This document shows, in pieces, positions 1 to 6,183 of a stretch of 7,841 bases of DNA. The position numbers were made by a program, and so were the translations under genes. Below the pieces are notes generated by a model, which did not search any database, was not told where the DNA came from, and worked only from the letters and a program-made list of their open reading frames with translations. Each line of letters begins with the position of its first letter. The first letter of the stretch is position 1. The DNA comes from Acidobacteriota bacterium (GTDB lineage Bacteria > Acidobacteriota > Blastocatellia > Pyrinomonadales > Pyrinomonadaceae): NCBI GenBank assembly GCA_024640445.1, contig JAHEEZ010000170.1, positions 1-7,841 on the forward strand. Direction: 5' to 3'.

Positions 1-842
1 ACCGTTCCCTCGACCTTGCCGGATGCCGCTTTCGGCGATCCGAATCCGCTGAACAAGACATTTGAAAGCGAACGGTTCATAGCCTTGCACATTATCTGTG
101 TCAGAATGATACCGCTGGCTCCTACAAGCGCTCCCGCGACTATGAGCAGAAGGTTATTGATCGCAAATCCCGCCGCGCATGCGGCAAGACCCGAGTAACT
201 GTTCAAGAGAGAGATCACGACCGGCATGTCTCCGCCGCCGATCGGTATGACGAACATCACTCCGAATATGAACGAAAGGCCTATGAGCGTGTACAGATAG
301 GTCGTGTTGTTCGGGTCCATCGAGAACAGCACGCCGAAGGCGATGATCGCCGCCATCAACACGCCGTTGACTATCTGCTGTCCTGTGAACAACGTCGGCC
401 GGCTGTTCAATTTCTCGCTCAGCTTGCCCCACGCGATGACGCTGCCTGTGAATGTCACGCCGCCGATAAGGATCGACAGGAAGATCGTCACGGCGGTGAA
501 CGTTTCGGTCTTCGCAGCGAACAGCGCCGCCCAGCCGACGAGAAGGCTCGCCAGCCCGCCGAAGCCGTTGAACAGAGCCACCATTTCCGGCATCGCGGTC
601 ATCGCCACAATTCGAGCGGCGAACGCTCCCGCGACAGAACCGATAATGAAACCGACAATGATCCACTTGTAATCGACGATCCCCTGGTTCAGAAGGGTGA
701 CGATGATCGCGATCAGCATGCCGGCCGAAGAAATAAGGTTTCCGCGTCGCGCGGTCGCCGGCGAACTCAATTCCTTAAGTCCGAAGATGAACAGCATCGC
801 GGAGAAAATGTATGCGAGGTTGATAAGTATGGCTGCGTTCAT
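1..842 (-). CDS. pntB: NAD(P) transhydrogenase subunit beta (PntB), partial: N-terminal 280 residues
   Basis: This subunit carries most of the proton-conducting membrane domain and, further on, the NADP(H)-binding domain of the proton-translocating transhydrogenase of the cytoplasmic membrane. The frame is open from the ATG at 842 to the left edge, giving 280 codons plus two bases. The family is about 460-480 residues, so the NADP-binding part lies outside. Visible are repeated hydrophobic helices (roughly residues 3-21, 37-53, 59-80, 86-109, 114-136, 153-174, 182-201, 207-250) and the hallmark segment GGGDMPVVISLLNSYSG at 202-218. D205 and N214 match the conserved membrane residues Asp213 and Asn222 of E. 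coli PntB. The E. coli His91 position is Asn here (N92, in VALFNGFGG). The start codon overlaps the pntAb stop by one base (TAATG). A purine-rich AAGGAA lies at 845-850 but very close to the ATG, so translational coupling to pntAb is likely. Confidence 0.95.
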   Translation of the reverse strand, partial: MNAAILINLAYIFSAMLFIFGLKELSSPATARRGNLISSAGMLIAIIVTLLNQGIVDYKWIIVGFIIGSVAGAFAARIVAMTAMPEMVALFNGFGGLASLLVGWAALFAAKTETFTAVTIFLSILIGGVTFTGSVIAWGKLSEKLNSRPTLFTGQQIVNGVLMAAIIAFGVLFSMDPNNTTYLYTLIGLSFIFGVMFVIPIGGGDMPVVISLLNSYSGLAACAAGFAINNLLLIVAGALVGASGIILTQIMCKAMNRSLSNVLFSGFGSPKAASGKVEGT

Positions 843-1135
843 TATTCCTTACCCCCCGCTTCTTTCTTCTTGAACATCCCGAGCATGCGGTCGGTCACAA
901 GATAACCGCCTACCACGTTTATCGTCGCGAACGCCACAGCGGCAGTTCCGAGGACCGTCGCGAGTTCCGTGTGCGCCGACCCGGCGGATATTATAGCGCC
1001 GACTAGAGTGATCCCTGAGATCGCGTTCGAACCCGACATCAGGGGAGTGTGGAGTGTGGCAGGCACCTTGGCGATCAACTCGAAGCCCAAGAAGATCGAG
1101 AGGATCAGGATAAAGGCCAAAAATACTATTTCCAT
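842..1135 (-). CDS. pntAb: NAD(P) transhydrogenase subunit alpha part 2 (PntAb), membrane segment
   Basis: This 97-residue membrane protein corresponds to the C-terminal membrane part of the single alpha chain in E. coli. In organisms with a split enzyme it is a separate subunit that packs against PntB. Hydrophobic helices lie at about residues 2-21, 36-56 and 59-82. The conserved stretch KVPATLHTPLMSGSNAISG (23-41) contains the invariant His29 and is diagnostic of the family. A lysine-rich tail (KKKEAGGKE) is probably cytoplasmic. The length is normal for a split subunit (about 90-110). It lies between pntAa (89-base gap with a hairpin) and pntB (one-base overlap), which fixes its role. No strong Shine-Dalgarno is visible before the ATG at 1135; the leader reads AACATATCAAAACT. 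The start agrees with the usual N-terminus, just before the first helix. Confidence 0.95.
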   Translation of the reverse strand: MEIVFLAFILILSIFLGFELIAKVPATLHTPLMSGSNAISGITLVGAIISAGSAHTELATVLGTAAVAFATINVVGGYLVTDRMLGMFKKKEAGGKE

Positions 1136-1154
1136 AGTTTTGATATGTTGTTTC

Positions 1155-1181
1155 GCCGGGGCGGCAATGACCGCCCGCGGC
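1155..1181 (-). promoter_or_regulatory. Strong hairpin in the pntAa-pntAb intercistronic leader
   Basis: Read on the minus strand, GCCG-C-GGGCGG (1181-1171) can pair with CCGCCCCGGC (1164-1155). This gives a ten-base-pair GC-only stem with a single bulged C and a six-base loop (TCATTG). It ends 19 bases before the pntAb start codon. The bases after it are A-rich (GAAACAACATATCA) with no T run, so it is unlikely to be an intrinsic terminator. It might protect or define mRNA ends, or tune pntAb relative to pntAa. The stem is seen in the sequence; any function is inference. Confidence 0.45.
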
Positions 1182-1224
1182 CGATAAATTTATAGGTCTG
1201 AACCGTCCGCCGGAATCTGCCCGG

Positions 1225-2358
1225 TCACTTCATAAGGTTCTTGACGGTTTCGTTGACGAACTCGCCTTCGTGGGTCAGGACGCATCCGGCTATGATCTCG
1301 TTTTCGAAATCGAGCTTCAGTTCTTTTGCTTCCTCGTCCCAGAAATCATCGATCAAACTCCGGAGGTTCGCGGAATACATGACGCTTGCGTCCTTCGCGA
1401 CAAAATTCGTCCAGTTGCCGTCTCCGACAATGGTCACGCCATCGACCACCACAGTTTCTCCGGGCACGGAGCCTTCGACGTTGCCGCCGGTCTCCGCCGC
1501 CATATCGACAATGACGCTTCCGGGCCGCATACCCCTGACCATGTCGGAAGTGATTATCACCGGGGGCTTTCTTCCGAAGACCTGCGCGGTGGTGATCACG
1601 ATGTCCGATTCGGCGATCTGCTGCTTCTGTCCTTCCCTTTGTCTGGCGATCTGCTCCGCCGTGAGTTCGACGGCATAGCCGTCTTTGGTTTCGCCGGTCT
1701 CGCCAAGGTCTATCTCAAGGAATTTCGCCCCCAGGGACTGGACCTGTTCCGCAACGACCGCCCTCGTATCGAACGCGATGACCTTTGCTCCAAGCCGGCG
1801 CGCCGTCGCGATCGCCTGCAGGCCCGCGACCCCTGCTCCGATCACAAAGACCGTAGCGGGTTTTAGCGTACCGGCAGGAGTCATCATCATCGGGAGGATG
1901 CTCGGCAGTTTGCTGCACGCGAGTATAACCATCACGTAGCCTGCGAGATTTGCCTGCGAACTTAGCGCGTCCATTTTCTGGGCGAGCGTCGTGCGCGGGA
2001 TCATCTCCATGCTTATCGCAGTGGTTCCGTGTGACTTTAGCGCTTCTATCAACCCCGATTCGTTGAAAGGATCGAGGTAGCTAATGTGTATGGCGCCTTT
2101 CTTCAACGACCCTATCTCATCTTCAGGAGGTTTCCTGACGCGAAGCAGAAGTTCTGCGTCCGCCAGAAGACCTGTCCGGTCGTTCGTTATCTCGGCACCA
2201 GCCTCGGTGTAGAGCTCGTCGCCAAATCCGGCTTTCGAGCCCGCACCGCTCTCCAGAAAAACCTTTGCCCCCATCCTGACGAGCTTCTTTGCATCGGCAG
2301 GCACGAGGGCAACACGTTTCTCATTGGGATCAAGTTCTTTTGGAACACCAATCAGCAT
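1225..2358 (-). CDS. pntAa: NAD(P) transhydrogenase subunit alpha part 1 (PntAa), NAD(H)-binding domain I
   Basis: This is the soluble cytoplasmic subunit that binds NADH and passes a hydride to NADP+ held on the beta subunit. It has 377 residues, the normal length of the split subunit, and belongs to the alanine dehydrogenase/PNT superfamily. The N-terminal lobe starts MLIGVPKELDPNEKRVAL. The catalytic loop PRTTLAQKMDALSSQANLAGY (121-141) keeps R122, Q127, D130 and S133, which align with Arg127, Gln132, Asp135 and Ser138 as I recall them from the Rhodospirillum rubrum enzyme. A Rossmann fold follows: GAGVAG at 174-179 and the acidic D197 in VIAFDTR, the mark of NAD(H) rather than NADP(H) binding. 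The segment VIVDMAAETGGN (282-293) is also typical. Unlike alanine dehydrogenase, it is followed by pntAb and pntB. A good promoter lies upstream. The start is at the usual first Met, although no clear Shine-Dalgarno precedes it. Confidence 0.96.
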   Translation of the reverse strand: MLIGVPKELDPNEKRVALVPADAKKLVRMGAKVFLESGAGSKAGFGDELYTEAGAEITNDRTGLLADAELLLRVRKPPEDEIGSLKKGAIHISYLDPFNESGLIEALKSHGTTAISMEMIPRTTLAQKMDALSSQANLAGYVMVILACSKLPSILPMMMTPAGTLKPATVFVIGAGVAGLQAIATARRLGAKVIAFDTRAVVAEQVQSLGAKFLEIDLGETGETKDGYAVELTAEQIARQREGQKQQIAESDIVITTAQVFGRKPPVIITSDMVRGMRPGSVIVDMAAETGGNVEGSVPGETVVVDGVTIVGDGNWTNFVAKDASVMYSANLRSLIDDFWDEEAKELKLDFENEIIAGCVLTHEGEFVNETVKNLMK

Positions 2359-2414
2359 AATGATTTGTTTAGAGGTTTAATATATTTGAAATCATCGTTT
2401 ACAACTCCAATGTA

Positions 2415-2443
2415 ATAAAAATAGATAAGCCCTTTAATGTCAA
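2415..2443 (-). promoter_or_regulatory. Candidate sigma70-type promoter of the pnt operon
   Basis: On the minus strand a consensus -35 hexamer TTGACA (2443-2438) is followed after 17 bases by TTTTAT (2420-2415), which matches 4 of 6 bases of TATAAT. Transcription would begin near 2408 and give a leader of about 50 bases before the pntAa ATG at 2358. The leader is AT-rich, and I see no operator or riboswitch in it. Position, spacing and the perfect -35 support the call, but a promoter match alone is weak evidence. Confidence 0.5.
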
Positions 2444-2489
2444 CCGCCGCAGTTATTATTAGAACTGATTATATTTGTGAGGCACATTG

Positions 2490-2621
2490 ATGAACGGGTT
2501 TCGGTTCAAGTTCACAGACATTTGGCTGCTATGGAGCCATTACCGGTTTGCGGCGGCGGATTGGTGCGATCGCTGCAGTCCAAAGGGCTGCTCTGAACGT
2601 TCCTCACTGAAACCAAATTAA
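2490..2621 (+). CDS. Candidate 43-residue small protein with three clustered cysteines (hypothetical)
   Basis: This open frame of 43 codons plus stop starts at the ATG at 2490. It is preceded by a good ribosome binding site, GAGG at 2479-2482, with 7 bases of spacing, and an AT-rich stretch lies just upstream. The peptide begins MNGFRFKFTDIWLLW. It contains three tryptophans and a cysteine cluster WCDRCSPKGC (residues 25-34), and ends KPN. No signal peptide is evident; the hydrophobic part is too short for a clear membrane segment. I do not recognise a family. It lies 80 bases before the peptidase gene on the same strand, so it could be a leader peptide, a small metal-binding or redox protein, or a chance frame. 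The ribosome binding site is the main support; its short length leaves it uncertain. Confidence 0.3.
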   Translation: MNGFRFKFTDIWLLWSHYRFAAADWCDRCSPKGCSERSSLKPN

Positions 2622-2701
2622 TCCGCGAACCGTAATCCAAACCACAAAGCCATTCCGCCGGAGTACCGGCCATAATTCGTCAAACCAGCCCGAGGTACAC
2701 A

Positions 2702-5482
2702 ATGAGATCATTCATTTCCCTTCTTCTAGTGCTTTCTTTCACGCTCCCGATCACTGCACAGATTTCCGACCGCACGCCGGGTGGGACGTCGTCCGCGGTG
2801 GCGCCGCCGTTCGACCGCGAGACCTACAGGATCGCCGAGAACACATTCGTGCTGGACAACGGGCTGACGCTGATCGTGCATGAGGACCACGCGGTTCCGA
2901 TCGTCGCCGTGAACATCTGGTACCACGTCGGCTCCAGAAATGAGGAGCGCGGCAAGACGGGCTTCGCGCATTTGTTCGAGCACTTCTTTTTCAACGGCTC
3001 GGAGAACTTTCCCCACGGCTTCCGCGAGGCTATGGACGACCTGGGCGCGAAGAACCGGAACGGCTCGACGACGACCGACCGGACCAACTTCGTCGAGGAC
3101 GTCCCCGTCTCGGCGCTCGAAAGGACTTTGTATCTGGAAGCCGACAGAATGGGATTCCTCGCCGGCAACATCTCGAAGGAGATGCTTGAGCGGGAAAGGG
3201 GAGTGGTCAAGAACGAGAAGCGGCAGGGCGAGAACCGCCCGTACGGCCGTGTGTTCAACGAGATAATGGGAAAGGTCTATCCGTATTCGCACCCGTATTC
3301 CTGGAGCACTATCGGCAGCATGGACGACTTGAACGCCGCGAGCCTCGACGATGTTAAGGAATGGTATGCGACCTACTACGGTCCGAACAACGCGGTGATC
3401 TCGCTCGCGGGTGACATCACAAAGGAAAAGGCGCTTGAGCTTGTGAACAAGTATTTTGGCGGGATCAAACCCGGACCTCCTCTGGCGCGCGCGAAAGTAT
3501 GGATCCCGAAGTTCGAGCGGAATATCCGTGACGAGATGTACGACCGCGTCCCGCAGACAAGAATCTACCGCGTATATCATGCTCCCGAATGGGCGAGTGA
3601 CGACAGCGAACATCTTGGCCTCTTCGGCGATGTCCTTTCGGGATCCAAGAGTTCTCGCCTCGACAAACGGCTTGTTTACGAGAAAGGCCTTGCGACCAGC
3701 GTGTCGGCGGGAATGCTCTCAAGAGAGCTCGCGGGACTGTTTCTCGTCACCGTGACTCTCAAACCCGGCGCCTCCGCTGAGGCGGCAGAGTGGGAAATGG
3801 ATTCTGTCATTACGGACCTCGCGAAGAACGCCCCGGCGCCGGATGAACTGAAGCGCGCGCAAAACAGGAACCTCTCTCAGTTCCTGCGCGGCGCGGAGAG
3901 CCTCGGCGGATTCGGAGGGAGGGCGAACACGCTTTCAGAGAGTGCGACACTGGGTGGGTCTGCCGATGCATATCTGGACAAACTCGAGAATATGGCAACG
4001 GCGACCACCGAACAGGTACGAAAAGCCGGTGACAGGTGGCTCAACGGCAATCACTACACGATGGTCGTCAAACCGTTCCCGGACCTCAAACCTAAGGAAA
4101 GCGGTATCGACAGGTCGGTCCTGCCGGACCTTGGATCCGCTCCGGATGTGGGTTTTCCCGAAATCAAAAGAGCGGTACTGGCAAACGGGCTGAACATAAT
4201 GCTGCTTGAACGGCATTCGATACCGATCGTGAACCTGACCCTTGCCGTCGATGCAGGATTCGCTTCCGATACTTCCGAAAAGGCGGGTGCCGCGTCGCTC
4301 GCTTCAGACCTGATGGACGAAGGCACGAAGACACGCGACGCGTTCCGGATATCGGATGAACTGGACATGCTCGGTTCTTCCCTTTCAACGGCGTCCGGGC
4401 TCGATCAGTCGTTCGTAAGGCTCAGGACCACCAAATCGAACCTGAAGGCCGCGATGGAGATCTTTTCGGACGTCGTCGTCAACCCGATCTTTCCTGCTGA
4501 ACAGTTCCGGATCCAAAAAGAACGAGCTCTTGCAGGCATCGGCCAGGAAAAGGCGAGTCCGACAACCGCCGCGCTGCGCGTGCTTCCATCGTTCCTATTC
4601 GGAAAGGACAACGCGTATGGCAGGCCATTCACGGGATCGGGATATGAATCGACCGTCTCTGCACTGACGAGGGATGATCTTGTGCGATGGCATTCGGACT
4701 GGTTCAGACCGAACAACGCGACATTGATAGTTGCCGGTGACACGACCATCGCGGAAGTGAAGGCGATCGCTGAAAAAGCATTCGCGGAGTGGAAGACTGC
4801 GAGAGTGCCCGCAAAGAGCGCGATGCCGGCCGGGCCTACGAAGGGAGGAAGGGTTTATCTGATCGACAAACCCGGAGCTCCCCAGTCAACGATCGTGGCG
4901 GCAGAGGTCAGTAAGGCGTCAGGCCAGATGGACGAGATAGCGATCGAGACCGTGATGCGCAATTTCGGAGGCATGTCGACATCGCGTTTGAACCGCAATC
5001 TAAGGCTGGACAAGCACTGGAGCTACGGGACATCGGGTCAGTTGCTCGGCGCACGGGGCCAAAGGCCTTTCGTAGTCATCGCCCCGGTGCAGACCGACAA
5101 GACGAAGGAATCGATGATGGAGGTCTGGAACGAGATCAAAGGCCTTGCCGGAGAAAGGCCGGTGGCTGGCGAAGAGTTCGAAAGCGTGATGCGGAACACG
5201 ACGCTCAGGCTTCCGGGTCAGTTCGAGACGATCGGATCGCTTGAAAGCGCCGCGAATGAAATGGTGAACGAGGGTCTGGCAGCCGATTACTGGACGAAAT
5301 ACGCCGCCAATGTCCGTGCGCTAACAGCGGAACAGCTCAACTCTGCCGCTAAACGGTACGTACGTCCGGACGAGATCATATGGATCGTCGTGGGCGACAT
5401 CGCCAAGATCGAGGAAGGGGTCAAGAGCCTGGGCTTCGGCGACGTGATCATACTCGATGCGGACGGGAACGTGATTCAGTGA
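2702..5482 (+). CDS. Secreted M16 (pitrilysin/insulinase) family zinc metallopeptidase, two-domain, 926 residues
   Basis: This is an exported zinc peptidase that probably degrades peptides in the periplasm. Residues 1-19 form a signal peptide, with likely cleavage after A19 (PITA-Q). The first M16 unit (about 45-265) has the inverted zinc motif HLFEH: H90 and H94 bind zinc and E93 is the catalytic base. E172 in VVKNEKRQ, 78 residues after H94, is the probable third ligand. A linker and companion domain follow. A second M16 unit starts near residue 485 (VLANGLNIMLLERHSIPIV). Here the motif is replaced by SLASD (532-536), so it is structural and helps close the substrate chamber. A second companion domain runs to the end. 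The family knows this active-plus-inactive arrangement in chains of about 900 residues. The start has GAGG six bases upstream. The stop codon is the first TGA of a heptamer repeat array. The substrate cannot be deduced, and the neighbours give no functional link. Confidence 0.93.
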   Translation: MRSFISLLLVLSFTLPITAQISDRTPGGTSSAVAPPFDRETYRIAENTFVLDNGLTLIVHEDHAVPIVAVNIWYHVGSRNEERGKTGFAHLFEHFFFNGSENFPHGFREAMDDLGAKNRNGSTTTDRTNFVEDVPVSALERTLYLEADRMGFLAGNISKEMLERERGVVKNEKRQGENRPYGRVFNEIMGKVYPYSHPYSWSTIGSMDDLNAASLDDVKEWYATYYGPNNAVISLAGDITKEKALELVNKYFGGIKPGPPLARAKVWIPKFERNIRDEMYDRVPQTRIYRVYHAPEWASDDSEHLGLFGDVLSGSKSSRLDKRLVYEKGLATSVSAGMLSRELAGLFLVTVTLKPGASAEAAEWEMDSVITDLAKNAPAPDELKRAQNRNLSQFLRGAESLGGFGGRANTLSESATLGGSADAYLDKLENMATATTEQVRKAGDRWLNGNHYTMVVKPFPDLKPKESGIDRSVLPDLGSAPDVGFPEIKRAVLANGLNIMLLERHSIPIVNLTLAVDAGFASDTSEKAGAASLASDLMDEGTKTRDAFRISDELDMLGSSLSTASGLDQSFVRLRTTKSNLKAAMEIFSDVVVNPIFPAEQFRIQKERALAGIGQEKASPTTAALRVLPSFLFGKDNAYGRPFTGSGYESTVSALTRDDLVRWHSDWFRPNNATLIVAGDTTIAEVKAIAEKAFAEWKTARVPAKSAMPAGPTKGGRVYLIDKPGAPQSTIVAAEVSKASGQMDEIAIETVMRNFGGMSTSRLNRNLRLDKHWSYGTSGQLLGARGQRPFVVIAPVQTDKTKESMMEVWNEIKGLAGERPVAGEEFESVMRNTTLRLPGQFETIGSLESAANEMVNEGLAADYWTKYAANVRALTAEQLNSAAKRYVRPDEIIWIVVGDIAKIEEGVKSLGFGDVIILDADGNVIQ

Positions 5483-5528
5483 ATGGTGAATCGTGAATCG
5501 TGAATGGTGAATCGTGAATGGTGAATCG
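5480..5528 (+). repeat. Tandem heptamer array, seven units of TGAATSG
   Basis: Seven uninterrupted 7-base units, each TGAATGG or TGAATCG (sixth base in order G, C, C, G, C, G, C), run from the peptidase stop codon TGA at 5480 to 5528, where TTGAGC breaks the pattern. The only variation is G or C at position six of the unit. A 7-base period does not keep a reading frame. This resembles the short tandemly repeated heptanucleotides (STRR) described from cyanobacterial intergenic DNA. The array is the left arm of an inverted pair with 5659-5707. Confidence 0.93.
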
Positions 5529-5536
5529 TTGAGCAA

Positions 5537-5580
5537 ATGTGGCGCTGCAAGATAGGAACTCGCGGCGCCCATGTTTCTTC
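5537..5580 (+). terminator. Terminator-like hairpin downstream of the M16 peptidase gene
   Basis: GGCGCTGC (5541-5548) pairs with GCGGCGCC (5562-5569) over eight base pairs, including one G-T wobble, around a 13-base loop. ATG (5537-5539) and CAT (5570-5572) add three more pairs past a bulged T. The stem is followed by GTTTCTTC, a modest T-rich tail. The position, about 55 bases past the peptidase stop, suits an intrinsic terminator for that gene. The large loop and interrupted T run make it a weak candidate. On the other strand no T run follows. Confidence 0.35.
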
Positions 5581-5658
5581 ACGTTTTCGATGCCTAACTT
5601 AAGCAGATCTAGAATCAAGGAAGCCCCCCGGAAACCGTAATCACCCAGTCACGCCCCA

Positions 5659-5707
5659 CCGTTCACGATTTTCGATTCACGATTCACGATTCCCCAATAA
5701 CGATTCG
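5659..5707 (-). repeat. Inverted heptamer array, seven degenerate units of CSATTCA
   Basis: Read on the plus strand, the units in strict 7-base register are CCGTTCA, CGATTTT, CGATTCA, CGATTCA, CGATTCC, CCAATAA and CGATTCG. Two are perfect, three have one mismatch and two have two mismatches to CSATTCA, the reverse complement of the left array's unit. Bases 5673-5687 are perfectly complementary to 5486-5500 (15 bases). The outer units are degenerate enough that the count of seven may be partly chance, but the core at 5673-5693 is clear. The array ends nine bases before the queD stop codon. Confidence 0.75.
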
Positions 5708-5716
5708 CAAAAGCAC

Positions 5717-6100
5717 TCATTCTTCCACGTAAGTCGCAACGCTCGTAGGCGTTTCGTAGCAGCGAACCTTGTACACCTTCACCCGCTCGTCAGCGATGCG
5801 GGAGTTGAGGTACTCGCAGAAGTAAGCGGCAATATTCTCCGCGGAGGGATTCAGTTCTTCGTCAAACGGGGGCAGTTCGTTCAGGTTTCTGTGGTCGAAG
5901 TAGCTCACTATCTCGTCGGCGGCGGATTTCAGATCCCCGAAATCTATCAAGAGGCCGATGTTGTTGAGTTCCTCGCCGCGGGCAAAGATCTCGACCTTGT
6001 AATTGTGGCCGTGAAGGTTCTCGCACTTCCCCTTGTATCCGCGCAGCTGGTGCGCCGACGAGAAGTTTCGCTCGATCATTACTTCGTAGAATGAAGACAT
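5717..6100 (-). CDS. queD: 6-carboxy-5,6,7,8-tetrahydropterin synthase (QueD), queuosine/preQ0 pathway
   Basis: QueD converts 7,8-dihydroneopterin triphosphate to 6-carboxytetrahydropterin, an early step in making the 7-deazaguanine preQ0 used for queuosine in tRNA. The protein has 127 residues, normal for bacterial QueD. Zinc-binding histidines are H17 (FSSAHQL), H30 and H32 (CENLHGHNY). The catalytic cysteine C26 lies four residues before H30. The segment FDHRNLNELPPF (68-79) contains the catalytic H70, and NPSAENIA (84-91) is the usual substrate-side motif. E116 in CYETPTSVATY completes the pterin-binding site. The CxxxHGH pattern favours QueD over eukaryotic-type 6-pyruvoyl-tetrahydropterin synthase. 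The start at 6100 gives the usual N-terminus (FYEVMIERNFSSAH); Met8 is an alternative, and neither has a convincing Shine-Dalgarno. It lies 83 bases behind the dinG-like gene on the same strand and may be cotranscribed, though no other queuosine gene is in view. Confidence 0.93.
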   Translation of the reverse strand: MSSFYEVMIERNFSSAHQLRGYKGKCENLHGHNYKVEIFARGEELNNIGLLIDFGDLKSAADEIVSYFDHRNLNELPPFDEELNPSAENIAAYFCEYLNSRIADERVKVYKVRCYETPTSVATYVEE

Positions 6101-6183
6101 TGTTCGCGTAAACCGCCGAATTCTCGCTATTCACAGAAACGACAATTCTATTTCAAGCTCGCATCCGTGACAACAGAGATGCA

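Larger units (their letters stand above)
2359..2701. other. Divergent intergenic region between pntAa and the M16 peptidase gene
   Basis: These 343 bases separate two divergent genes. The left third is AT-rich and carries the pnt promoter. The middle contains a 43-codon open frame (2490-2621). The right part is the leader of the peptidase gene: a short perfect hairpin GCCGG-AGTA-CCGGC at 2657-2670, and a ribosome binding site GAGG at 2692-2695, six bases before the ATG at 2702. Another small stem, TGGCT/AGCCA, lies at 2523-2539. I could not pick out a convincing plus-strand promoter; TATATT at 2470-2475 has no good -35 partner. Confidence 0.6.
5483..5716. other. Convergent intergenic region between the M16 gene and queD
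   Basis: These 234 bases lie between two converging 3' ends. Almost all recognisable structure is repeat: a left heptamer array, a terminator-like hairpin and a right inverted array. The remaining roughly 80 bases (5580-5658) include CTTAAG at 5597-5602 and a C-rich run, but I see no gene, RNA or promoter there. No transposase or target-site duplication is visible. Confidence 0.7.

Noticed and set aside
154..666. 170-codon minus-strand open frame inside the pntB region
   Set aside because: It is an out-of-frame reading of pntB. Its peptide is arginine-rich with no recognisable motif, while the other minus frame gives clear PntB from the ATG at 842.
2428..2589. Eight-base inverted match AGCCCTTT / AAAGGGCT spanning the divergent gap
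   Set aside because: One 8-base complementary pair is about what chance gives in a region of this length, and the intervening bases show no supporting fold.
2726..3613. 295-codon minus-strand open frame opposite the start of the M16 gene
   Set aside because: It is antisense to a convincing peptidase with signal peptide and HLFEH motif. The antisense peptide has no family motif; long antisense frames are expected in GC-rich codon usage.
1808..4770. Three copies of GCGATCGC (1808-1815, 2566-2573, 4763-4770), the cyanobacterial HIP1 octamer
   Set aside because: Two copies lie in coding DNA where the Ala-Ile-Ala type codons GCG ATC GC are common, and three copies in 7.8 kb is far below HIP1-rich genomes. 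The other evidence does not point to a cyanobacterium.
5480..5707. CRISPR array or insertion sequence
   Set aside because: The units are 7 bases with no spacers, no cas gene or transposase is present, and no target-site duplication was seen.
6101..6183. preQ1 riboswitch or separate promoter in front of queD
   Set aside because: I saw no preQ1-type pseudoknot motif. TTGAAA with TGAATA at 17 bases on the minus strand matches the -10 consensus too poorly to call.
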